DNA from: Atkinsonella hypoxylon
Taxonomy: Eukaryota; Ascomycota; Sordariomycetes; Hypocreales; Clavicipitaceae
Length of the DNA stretch: 36,115 nucleotides
Assembly: GCA_000729835.1 (NCBI GenBank)
Contig: JFHB01000271.1
Coordinates: forward strand, 1 to 36,115
Reading direction: 5' to 3'
Shown here: piece after piece, positions 23,038-32,580 of the stretch
Layout of the letters: every line of letters starts with the position of its first letter
How positions within the stretch are numbered: position 1 is the stretch's first letter
Made by a program: the position numbers and the translations under genes
Notes under the pieces: model-generated
What the model was told of the DNA's origin: nothing
Databases searched by the model: none
Seen by the model: the letters and a program-made list of their open reading frames with translations, nothing else

Positions 23038-24030
23038 AACACTAATAATAACTATTTACGCTTTATACCTTTAACAATACCCCTTATATATAGATAGGTT
23101 ATATATAGCTAATAACTGTTTATAATAGCAATAGGGATAAAAAAGGGAGAGTGCTTTCTAGTTAAGGAGAGAAATTATTACGCAATAATTGCTTAAGATA
23201 TAGAGAACCTAAGTATATAGGCAATTTATACGCTAGTAACACTAGCGTTATAGCCTATATCTATATAAGGATTAGCTCTTCTATACTAAGCAGATAATTG
23301 CTAGCTGTAAACAGAAGCTTATAAAATAGAGGTAGATAGAGTGTTCTTAGACCCTAAGAGAGTATACTTAAGTAAAGAGAATGTAATAGTTCTATTTTAA
23401 TACAACTAATAGGTTAGCTAATAAGGCAATAAATAGCTATTATAGAGGTACTATAAGTAATTAGAGAGGGAGGTAGAGCAGAAGTCTATTTATATATTAG
23501 CTCTATAACGCTATATAAAGTATAAACAGTACATTAGTGCAGCAATAGAACAGCTAGAATAAAGCGCCTAGTTATAGACGTTATACCTCTACTTTTTATA
23601 AGTAGGCAATAGAGAGAATATAAAGAGAGAAAGAATAAAGAATTAACTGTAATTTATAGCACTTACTAAAGGCAATAAGGAGATTATTATAGAGGCTAGA
23701 AGGAGAAGGAGAGTATATTATAGACTTAAGCCTTAAGCTTAGGTCTTTTAGTAGAGAGAGAACAGTAAAAGAGAGACAGTAATCTATATAGGTAAAGGGA
23801 TAGAAGTAGACTACATTTAACTAGAGGTTAGCTAGACTTTATAAGGCCCTAGAGAAAGAACCTTAGCTATAAAGTATATGCTAAAAGGGGCTCTTAAGGG
23901 AAGGGACCTACCCCTAGATATATAGTATAGGGGCATAGGGAGGCTTCTAGTTCCTTCTCTCTTTCCCTTTTCTCCCTATAATTATAGTTCTTATTATAGA
24001 CGCTAGTTAGCAGCAGCCACTAGGCCAGTC
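23038..24030 (+). pseudogene. Unassigned RIPed reading frame, part 2
   Basis: This continues the plus-strand frame broken by the copia insertion. It includes basic stretches (an Arg-rich run near 23,700) and becomes less mutated towards 23,830-24,000, where about 60 codons read almost cleanly. It ends near a CAGTCCATTACA sequence (24,037) that resembles the 3' end of an LTR. No domain was recognised, and the link to part 1 across the insertion rests on similar coding character and on the split tandem repeat at the site. Confidence 0.4.
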
Positions 24031-24880
24031 CATTACAGAAGTATACTATTTAAAAGCTAAGAATTAGGGCTTTCTAATAATATAATTGTTAAATAGAGTT
24101 GCTTATAAGGGTTACTTATTATTAGTAGAATTTATTAAATTGTGTATATAGGCGTCTTGTTTATATAGCTATAAGTTAATTTTTTTGTTTTTATATAGTA
24201 AATCTTTTTGCGAAAATTATAAAGTAGCCTATAAGCTCCTTCTAGTAACTATAGCCTGCTAATATAGTTAGTAGGTCTATAAGGGACTAGAAAGATTCGA
24301 GATCCTACTCTCACTAAGTTCGTTACAGCGCTCTTAATATAAAGATACTACTATTACAGTTATCTATTGCCTCTACGTGATTTAGTACTATACACTACAG
24401 CTTGATTTAGGCCGCTGCTGCTTCCACTACGTGATAATTGCTAGGAGCAATTACAGGTGCTAAATATAAGAGACCACTACCCTCTTCTATCTAGTCCTGT
24501 AATCCCTATTATTTTCAATAGCTATAAATAAGTTATAGGTATATTTAATAATACCTAGGATAAAATCTAGCTAATAAGGCTTTCTTCTTCCTTATAAAAG
24601 AGTTACTGTAATTACTTAAATACATTATTTTGCGTTTAGCAGCCTTTAAATTAGTTCTAAAGTATTATCTTTAGTATTAACTACTACTTTACTACTTAGG
24701 CAATTAGTAGGCCTTCTGTAATAGTAAGTATTATATCTTAAATGTTGTTTTCTATATAGTTAGGCATTGCGAAGCTAATAATAATAAAATTATAATAGTA
24801 GTAGTTAAATTGCACGAAAAAACGCGGTTTAAAGATAGCTGCTTCTAGTGTTGAAGGAGGTAAATTTACGGTCCGAATGT
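24031..24880. other. Transition zone from RIPed to normal DNA
   Basis: RIP intensity falls in steps here. A GATTCGAGATCC match to the polymerase III B box is followed by CACTAAGTTCGTTACA (about 24,297-24,327). A short hairpin, TAATTGCT AGG AGCAATTA, lies near 24,440-24,460. From about 24,830 CpG and TpG steps return to normal frequency. No gene is seen. Confidence 0.5.
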
Positions 24881-26128
24881 AGGTAGGTTCCGTAGGTGGG
24901 TGCCCTACGTTAGTCTTTAGTCAGTATCAATTCACTAGTTCGTTCCAAGTATTGTGCTTTTTTCAGCCATTTTATTCGCATCGATTTTTGCCTCGAAGGC
25001 TGAGGGGTTCAGAGGGTGAGGGATCAACGTCGTATCCTATTAGTTTAAGAGGACGTAAGCGAGGACCGCGTATGCATCTGTGATGCTAATTATCTTATCA
25101 ATCATGCGCTCTCCATGCAGTGAGACCTGCCTAGAACAGGTATGTTGTGGCGCAGGGATACTTCCGGGGGCTGCGTGCAACCGTGTTGGACAGACATACT
25201 GACAAGAAACAACTGATGAAAGGGTTCCATCTAAATATTTGAATAGCCGGCTATGCTAGCCCAGAGGGATATTTACATAGTAACGAAACTCGCGGCAGGA
25301 TGTCGGAGTCAGCTAGATTTGTATACCAAAAACTCGATGCAGAGAATGATAGGTGTCATGCTAACATGCCGCTAGGTCTTGATAGGCAAATCGCTCGATG
25401 AGAAAGCTGGCCAGTCAACGTGGAGCAAAGACAAAAGCGGGCATCGTCGAGAGATGGTACGAGAGGTAGTGCCTACCTCCTTGGTTGGCACGATGGATTC
25501 CCAACGAACCGCGTCAAGAGGACATTACAATCAGTTTCAATGTTGCCTTTTGGCTTCTGGTGCTTGCTGGATCTCGATAGAATTGGTATTGTCGCATGAG
25601 AACGCACAGCGGACACAGCGCAAGTAACAGAATACCAGATGTTGACAGGGAAAATCATGAAAGAAAGAGAAAGCGATTTTGTTTCAGCATCAGGCTTGCT
25701 GCCCATCCGCATGGACTTCAATTGATCTGCAACTGCGGTAGTTAGTAGTTACCTCGGAGTACCTCGCAACCACGTGAAATGTTACAGGTGGCAAGGTCGC
25801 TCCTGGCTCCCAAGTCCAGCGTGCCTTCCCTCCACATTTAGCGTTCCGTTCCCATCGCCTTTGGGCCTGACAGGTACTAGCGCTAGCATTGACAGGGAGA
25901 AGAGACCGCCCCAAATCTGCGAACCTGCACACCTTCAGCCTGCTGCCTCCCATCCCGTCTCATCCCGAACCACCACTACGCTTAAGTTCTCACTTCCTGC
26001 GAGGCTCTGCTACTGCCACCTTGTGCTCCCCCAGCAACGTTCTGCATCTCTTACTCACCAAGTACATCTGCGCTTGATTTGTGTATCTCACTGGGCCGGT
26101 CGCATGTAGCGACTCAGTGGTAATCACC
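24881..26128. other. Unassigned region and promoter/5' leader of the demethylase gene
   Basis: GC-normal DNA with only short overlapping frames on both strands, none with a recognisable product. The last 350 bases are rich in pyrimidine (CT/CCC) runs, as is common just upstream of fungal start codons. They probably carry the promoter and 5' leader of the gene starting at 26129. Confidence 0.5.
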
Positions 26129-29100
26129 ATGTCGACCGATGTCGTGAGCGCCCCAGGCCTTCTCGACCTCGATGCAGTTCCAGGATCAGGGCCAAGCTCC
26201 GACCAATTACCAAATCCCGAACCAGTCGACTCTACTCGTATGCCTGCCGCCCCTCGCGATACCGCCAATGGAAAAGATCAGCTCGAGTGCGCGAAGCCCT
26301 CCGCTGCAGTCTTTCTACATTCTCCTCCCGACAGCAGCAATGCGACCAAGTCCGAGGGCAGCGACTCGGAGCTCAGCGAACTGGAGGACGAACCCACTCT
26401 CGACGATGCGCCTTCTACAGATGTGCCAGCACCAGTGCTCGCATCAACTGTGCAAGATGGAGATGATGATGGTATTGGAGAGGTCCTGCCCGATGAATGG
26501 TCTGGAGCGGTGCCCATTTTCCGCCCAACCTGGCACCAATTCAAAGACTTCCAGAAATTTGTATGACGTCTGCGCAGCACGATCTAGGTATATTCAGCTA
26601 ATTTTTCAACCAATGCAGATGAAAAAAGTGGACTGCTACGGCATGAAGTCAGGCATTATCAAGATCATTCCGCCCAAGGAATGGAAAGACGCTCAACCGC
26701 CGCTCGATGATCTCGTGAAAACTATTCGAGTCCGGGAGCCGATCAAACAAGACATAATGGGCTCCAATGGTACCTATCGGCAAGTTAATATACTTCACGG
26801 CCGATCCTACAACATACCCCAATGGCGGCAGCTCTGCGAACAGAGCGAGCATCAACCCCCAGCTAGACGTGGTGAACGCCGAGCCAATGCCGATAAGCCA
26901 AGACCGACTCGATCGCGACCTGCAGCACCTAAGCCTGCCAATCTCCCAATACCAAAGAAGCGTGGTCGAGGGCGGCCAGCTAAGTACAAGGGGAAAAAGA
27001 CCACCGTTGAAACTGAGGAACGCCCCATGACTCCAGTGTCACCAAAGCCAGACGTCGAAGAGGATGGTGTTACGGATAAGCCAGTTGAGTCTATCGAGAA
27101 AGAGCAGGAGCAAGAGAAACAGGAACACGAGTTCAACGATGATGGTGATAAACCTGATACTGGGCGAATGGGAAGACGAATGACGGCACTCAAGGTTTCC
27201 AAGCCCAAGACACAGTCCGTCTCAGCACGCCGGAAGTACAGCAGAAGAGAAGGTTCGGCCACAATTGACGAAGAGGCCTTCAAGAGCTTTGATTATCAAA
27301 TGGACATTTCGGACTTCACCCCTGAGCGTTGTGAAGAACTGGAACGTGCCTACTGGAAGACTCTGACTTATGCCGCACCTCTTTATGGTGCTGACATGAT
27401 GGGCACGCTCTTTGACGACCGGACTGAAACTTGGAACCTTAACAAGCTTCCTAACCTGCTTGATGTTCTCGGAACAAAGATTCCTGGCGTCAATACAGCT
27501 TACCTGTACTTAGGTATGTGGAAAGCTACTTTCGCCTGGCATCTGGAAGACGTGGACCTCTACAGCATCAACTATCTTCACTTCGGGGCTCCGAAGCAGT
27601 GGTACAGCATATCTCAGGCAGATGCGCGTCGTTTTGAGGCAGCCATGAGAAGTGTGTGGCCTGCTGATGCAAAGGCGTGCAGTCAGTTCCTTCGGCACAA
27701 GGGCTTCTTAATCTCTCCGCATCATCTCTGGCAGCAGTATGGTATCAAAGTCAATAAGGTCGTGTCATATCCCGGAGAATTCGTGGTGACATATCCTTAT
27801 GGATATCATTCTGGGTACAATCTGGGCTACAACTGCGCCGAGGCAGTCAATTTTGCCCTCGACACCTGGTTAGAAATGGGAAAGATTGCGAAAAGATGCG
27901 AGTGCGCTCAAGCCCAGGACAGCGTCTGGATTAATGTGCACGAAATCGAGCGTAAGCTTCGAGGCGAGGAGACCGAGTATGAAGAAACTGATGAAGATGA
28001 CGAAGATGAAGACGACGACGAACTCTCTGGTCTGCCAACGCCCCCTGCGAGCCACGGAGTAAAATTCAAGGACGCAACAAGAAAGCGAAAGCGAGGCCTT
28101 GGCGAACAGGGCTCCAGGGTGAAGGTCAAGAAGATCAGGCTTCGATTGAAGACGAAGGCAGAGCCTACATGCTGTCTCTGCCCGCATGACAATGCCTGTT
28201 ACGAGGTTCTACCCACTGATAATGGTCGCAAGGCTCACAAGCTTTGTGCCCTTTACCTCCCCGAAACATACATTGACTCTGTTGATGGTAAGGAGATCAT
28301 CTGCAACGTTGATAATATTCACAAGGATCGTTTAACGCTCAAGTGTTTATTTTGTCGCTCTCGGCGTGGAGCGTGCTTTCAATGTTCTCACAAGAAATGT
28401 GCTCGTGGATATCATGCTACATGCGCTGCTGCCGCTGGCGTTTTTGTTGAGGATCAGGAGGTCCCTATTTTTGATGAGAACGGCATAGAGTACAAGGAGC
28501 AAGCGTTTGAGTTCAGTTGCCGGTTCCATCGGACAAGAAGAGACAAGAGGGCAGATTCAGAAATGCTAGAAGCCGATACCCACATTAAAGCGGCGGCCAA
28601 ACGGCTTCACGGTGGGGATACCTGTCAAATGCAATTCCTCAAAGGCGAGATATTTGCTGGGGTTGTGGTTGAAAATCGAGAACACGAAGAAGCCGTTCTT
28701 CTTGACATTCTTCCTCATGGGTATGTTGTTAAAGGTGTGATCTCGCCACGATCTTAAGCTCGATTACTGACTGTCTTAAAGTGACCGCTTGGAGGTGGAA
28801 TGGAAGTGGCTGGTTTTGCCCCATCCCTCCGACTACCACTTGCCCAAAGCCTCTTCGAATGCCCTGCCAATGCCAGCCTCACGAAGAGCGAAGGTCGAGC
28901 TCAAGGCGAAGAGACTGCGCGACGAAATCCCAAGAAAAGATGATGTATTTGTTGAAGGGTACACATGGGCCGAGTTTGAGTCGTACAAACCGCTCAACAA
29001 AGACCAACGCAAAGTTGATTTTAATAAAGCCGATCAAATCTGGCATTACCTGGGCAAGACATCTACCGAGGCTCGGGCACAGTACACTGAAGACCTGGCG

Positions 29101-30419
29101 CAGCAGCGACACAACCCAAGAGGCAACTTTCTGGACACCATTCCCAAGCCTCCCAAGCCAGCTTCGGTGCCTCGGCAATCATATCATCATCAGTCGTACG
29201 TTGCCAAAGCGATGGCTTACTCGTACAATCTCGCAGCAAACCATGCCGCAGGAAACCTGTTGGACAAGCACGTCTCGGTCGAGAAACCTTATGTTTACAA
29301 ACCGAGGCAACCTGCTCAGGTCAGCCCCGCAACTTTCATGAATCAGCATTTGGCGCCACCTTTCTCACCGGCAGCTGTTGCGGCTAATGTCGTACCGACG
29401 TTCCATAATTACCAGCATCAGACCTTCAACTTGCCAAAATTGCCAGGGACGCATAGCCAGCCTACAGGCGGCAGTTTCAACTGTAATATACGTTCCTCGA
29501 CACCACAAGCGGACCAACGCCCTCCTCAAACGGCCATACAGGCATCTGGTCAGCAGTGTAAGCCATCGTGGCAAGTCCACTCATCGGTTTACCAAAAATA
29601 CCCGTTCTTCCAAGTGAATCATAATCGGTAAGACACATTGATTCAGCTATCATCGTCATTCTCCTGCTAATACGATCACAAAGTGAACCGTCAAAATACC
29701 GAACGCCGTATGCACCGTACGGTGGGTTCACTAACGGATATGAAGGTGACCTACGGGCACATCTGATGGCGAATAAACATAATGTAATACAGCAACCAGG
29801 AATTAACACAGTTACGGCGGCGCACGGACCGATAGTACAACATAAGCAGCTGCATCAACAGCGACATGTTCAACATCATATTCAACCACAAGTCTCGTCT
29901 CCTCACGCGATGAAACCGAAACCTTCACCCGCAACAAAGACTTTCAAGGTTGGACTTCCCGCTGCAGTGCATCTCTCACTACAATCGACTAAATCAGCCA
30001 TGCAGGTTCCAGCTAAGGTTTCCCCGGTGCCACTTCCTCACCACGTAGTTGCTGCTATGGCGAAAACAGCGCAACATGCTCCGAATCATGGCGCGGAGTC
30101 GAGTATATGGACGCCGCCAAAATCTGCAACGTCGAATTTGCCTCACTCGCAGCCATACGCACACACTTTGCTGCCAGAACAGTCTCTTCCAGGCATGAGT
30201 GCGTCAACATCACCAACAGCCATATCGTCAGGAGTAGCCGATTGCAAAATTCCAATCCATGCAACGCAGGCGTTGCCTTCAGGTGGAATATCGCAACCTT
30301 TGCAAGAGTTTGCTGATGTGCCTGGATCCGAATCTATGCAATTCATGGATAGAATGATGCAGAACCTTAGGAAAGCATCTATGAACGGAAGCAGCGATAG
30401 CAGCAATAATATTAATTAG
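26129..30419 (+). CDS. kdmA: KDM4/JHDM3-type histone lysine demethylase (JmjN, JmjC, extended PHD)
   Basis: Exons 26129-26560, 26619-28720, 28782-29627 and 29684-30419 (4116 bp, 1371 aa). The ATG sits in CACCATGT, and intron 1 (58 bp) splits the JmjN domain so that the frame is kept. JmjN is at about residues 128-168, an AT-hook (RGRGRP) near 258, JmjC about 415-580, and an extended PHD (Cys4-His-Cys3 plus zinc knuckle) about 660-785, followed by a long Gln/His/Pro-rich tail. Fe(II) ligands are His452, Glu454 and His541. The KDM4-specific zinc site (Cys498, His504, Cys571, Cys573) is complete, so the enzyme should be active. The family removes methyl groups from H3K9 and H3K36 using 2-oxoglutarate and O2 in the nucleus. 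The symbol follows the Aspergillus nidulans KDM4 member; orthology is inferred. An acidic Glu/Asp run (about 590-615) precedes a KRKR-type nuclear signal. Confidence 0.93.
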
Positions 30420-31063
30420 GTTGTTGGCAAAGGAACTTTTGCCATGGCGCATAAAGGAATGGTAACCACTGGGACTGATAGTTGTTGAACGAGTCATAGA
30501 TGGTCTTTCACTATTGGGTACATCAGAGCAATGAGCAATGAGAGCAAGTGGCGTCGAAGGTAAATTGGCGTTTGGCGGGATTCATTCGGAACCATTATAT
30601 ACGTCCTCGACTTTATTTTCATAGATGAAATAGGGATACAAGTACATGGCGCTGGGTTTGTTTGGGACAGCTTGTACAGTATTGTACTACTAAATAAAAT
30701 TTTATGAAGATCAGAAGCTTCAAATCACGCAATCCACCGTCAGGGCGTATGGATTCAAAGAGCAGTGATAGCTTCACAACCTAAGATATCGAAAAAGATG
30801 TAGGCCCTGTGACCTGGATATCGCCTCCTTTTGTAGATAAAACACACCATCACATATCTAGAATCTAGATCCATTGCGAATCAAGCACATCACAGAATAG
30901 ACTGATTCTTGGCAGCTTACGTTTCGCCACGTAAAAGTTACAGTTCTTTTTACACTGGAATTACATAAAGAAATTAATAATAGCACTATGTAGAATCTTA
31001 ACAATCTAATCTGCTAAGTTCTGAACCCTACAATTATAGGGCGCTGTAGAACTAGACTACTCA
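30420..31063. other. 3' flank of the demethylase gene
   Basis: No coding frame is supported. It holds the probable 3' untranslated region, with an AATAAA signal at 30693-30698 preceded by a TGTACAGTATTGTAC inverted motif, and then unremarkable AT-moderate sequence. Confidence 0.6.
30693..30698 (+). terminator. Polyadenylation signal AATAAA for the demethylase gene
   Basis: A canonical AATAAA hexamer 274 bp after the stop codon, in an AT-rich context (CTAAATAAAATTTT). The position is reasonable for a fungal 3' end, but no cleavage site can be read from sequence alone. Confidence 0.5.
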
Positions 31064-31263
31064 TGTTACAGGATAAACTACGAATCCGTAGGACACAAGG
31101 GCACGTGACTTTCGAACAACTATATAGGCAGAAGCATTTATCAGCAATTATCAGATAGCTAGATTCGTCATTATCATCTATCACATATATTATATTTATT
31201 ACCAATATCCGACTGTTCCGCAGACGGATTCCCCCATCACAAGACCGAATCCGGTCCGTAACA
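31064..31263. mobile_element. Solo LTR (200 bp) with target duplication ACTCA
   Basis: It starts TGTTACAGGAT, ends GGTCCGTAACA, and is flanked by ACTCA on both sides (31059-31063 and 31264-31268). TG...CA ends plus a 5-bp duplication define a solo LTR left by recombination between the LTRs of a full element. Its terminal octamers resemble those of element 1 (TGTTACGG / CCGTAACA), but the body does not align, so it is a different family or subfamily. It is not RIPed. Confidence 0.83.
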
Positions 31264-31268
31264 ACTCA

Positions 31269-32045
31269 CTTCAGGTATACAGAGGAAACTTACATACGAC
31301 AAGCTTACAAACAGCAGCAACGAAGAGAGGGCGTTAAATCTAGAAGATGATGAGGGAGGCACGAGCGGAACATTTGATGTCGTTGATGTCGTTGACGTCA
31401 TAGATATTGTTATTATCGCTTAATAAATAGGCAGGAAGCAGGAAGATACTATGTATATTATCTACAGCGTTCCCGAGAGATTTGAAACTCTCTTCTTCTT
31501 TAATCAATTCTCATACTTTGATTCCACACTTCTACAAAGGACAAGTCTTCATTTTTGCGTAAGGTAGTTCAAACAATATAGTAGAAAAATACAGAAATGT
31601 TTAGAGCTCTGGGAATATGATACCATTACTGTCTTCTGCAACAACTGCCGAATTCCAAGAGGTTACTCGTTGCGTACCCCAAGCCTTCGGGTACAACATA
31701 ACTCTACAACGTGACTCCACCACGCGATGTCTGTGCTCTAGACCAGTGTGCACTTCTTGGACGTAGCACGATTCCTGCAATGCAACTAGCAGTGCAGCTG
31801 CAGTATTAGCCTCTATCGCAGCCAAGGGCCTGATAGGTAGGCAGGTAGGTACCTAGGTAGTTAGACAAGTTACATACATACATGTAATGTGTATCGTACC
31901 GTGCGACATCATTCATGATTACGTTAAAGATTCAAGTACCTCTAGGGCGAGCTACACAAATTTGCTGGGGGGGGGGGGGGGGGGCGCGTGGCCAAGTACT
32001 AGCTAGTCTGAAACCGGAAAGTCAGTGGGGCTGCTCCGGGGTGTA
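31269..32045. other. Intergenic region with simple repeats and an 18-G tract
   Basis: No gene is supported; a minus-strand frame of 74 codons (31825-31601) has no recognisable features. The region holds GATGTCGTT repeats ending in the CRE-like TGACGTCA (31,376-31,401), an AGGT/TAGG microsatellite with CATA repeats (about 31,833-31,885) and a pure G18 run (31967-31984). Confidence 0.55.
31967..31984 (+). repeat. Homopolymer G18
   Basis: Eighteen consecutive G, followed by CGCGTGGCC. Long poly-G can form a G-quadruplex and is a common site of sequencing length error, so the exact count is uncertain. Confidence 0.8.
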
Positions 32046-32418
32046 CAGTAAATCTCAGGTCCAGCGTATGTGTAGATTGGTCCAGAGTGGAGCCAGAGCG
32101 GGTGTAGATTTAGGCAGAATGGCATATGCCCAGCATATACTCAGCATATGCTAAGTATACAGTATTAATTTCTAAGCAAGAGATCTAGAGTGCATTTCTA
32201 TAGCACTATACTACTAGGTATTAGTGCACTATACCACTAGATATTAGTGTATATACCACTAAATATAAAAATGTTAATTCGCACTAATACACTGTGCATT
32301 CTGCATATGCCTAGCATATGCCCAGCATATGCTAAAAGCTTCACTGCCTGCAAAAAATACACCCTTTTTGGCTCCACTCTGGACCAATCTACACATACGC
32401 TGGACCTGAGATTTACTG
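32046..32418. mobile_element. MITE-like element with perfect 50-bp terminal inverted repeats
   Basis: Positions 32046-32095 are the exact reverse complement of 32369-32418 (CAGTAAATCTCAGGTCCAGC...). The 273 bp between them cannot encode a transposase. It contains clusters of the palindrome GCATATGC on each side and a 23-bp minisatellite in the middle. CAGT termini next to TA on the left suggest a Tc1/mariner or pogo-type parent, but the right flank is GA, so a TA target duplication is not confirmed. A CGGGGT motif just outside each end may extend the repeats imperfectly. The perfect arms imply recent insertion. It lies 162 bp upstream of the aminotransferase start codon. Confidence 0.82.
32203..32268 (+). 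repeat. 23-bp minisatellite, about three units, inside the MITE
   Basis: Units at 32203-32225 (GCACTATACTACTAGGTATT...) and 32226-32248 differ at two positions; a third, decayed unit follows at 32249-32268. Confidence 0.7.
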
Positions 32419-32580
32419 GAACCCCGCTGCTCCGTCGTCAGCCTTTTCCTGCCACTACTCGCACTACTCCTCAAAGGGACGCTGTGTGGCACAGAAAAAG
32501 TCTTAGTAATCTCATCATGTCCAACATCGCGCTTAAATTGGAATTTTCGTCACAGCTGCTTCTGATCAATCCGTGGTCAC

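Noticed and set aside
1..24850. Mitochondrial DNA or mitochondrial insertion, because of the extreme AT content
   Set aside because: Ty3/gypsy and Ty1/copia domains, LTRs with target duplications, and transition-only differences between repeat copies show nuclear transposons altered by RIP.
1..24850. Centromere core
   Set aside because: RIPed retroelement blocks are typical of centromeres in some fungi, but dispersed AT isochores look the same and nothing here identifies centromeric chromatin.
25379..25627. 82-codon plus-strand ORF upstream of the demethylase gene
   Set aside because: No ATG start in good context, no recognisable features, and an equally long frame overlaps it on the other strand.
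26852..28192. Several minus-strand ORFs (up to 143 codons) opposite the demethylase gene
   Set aside because: They mirror the acidic and basic low-complexity parts of a clearly conserved plus-strand protein (for example poly-Ser opposite the Glu/Asp run).
32203..32268. CRISPR-like repeats
   Set aside because: Head-to-tail 23-bp units without spacers in a eukaryotic transposon: a minisatellite.
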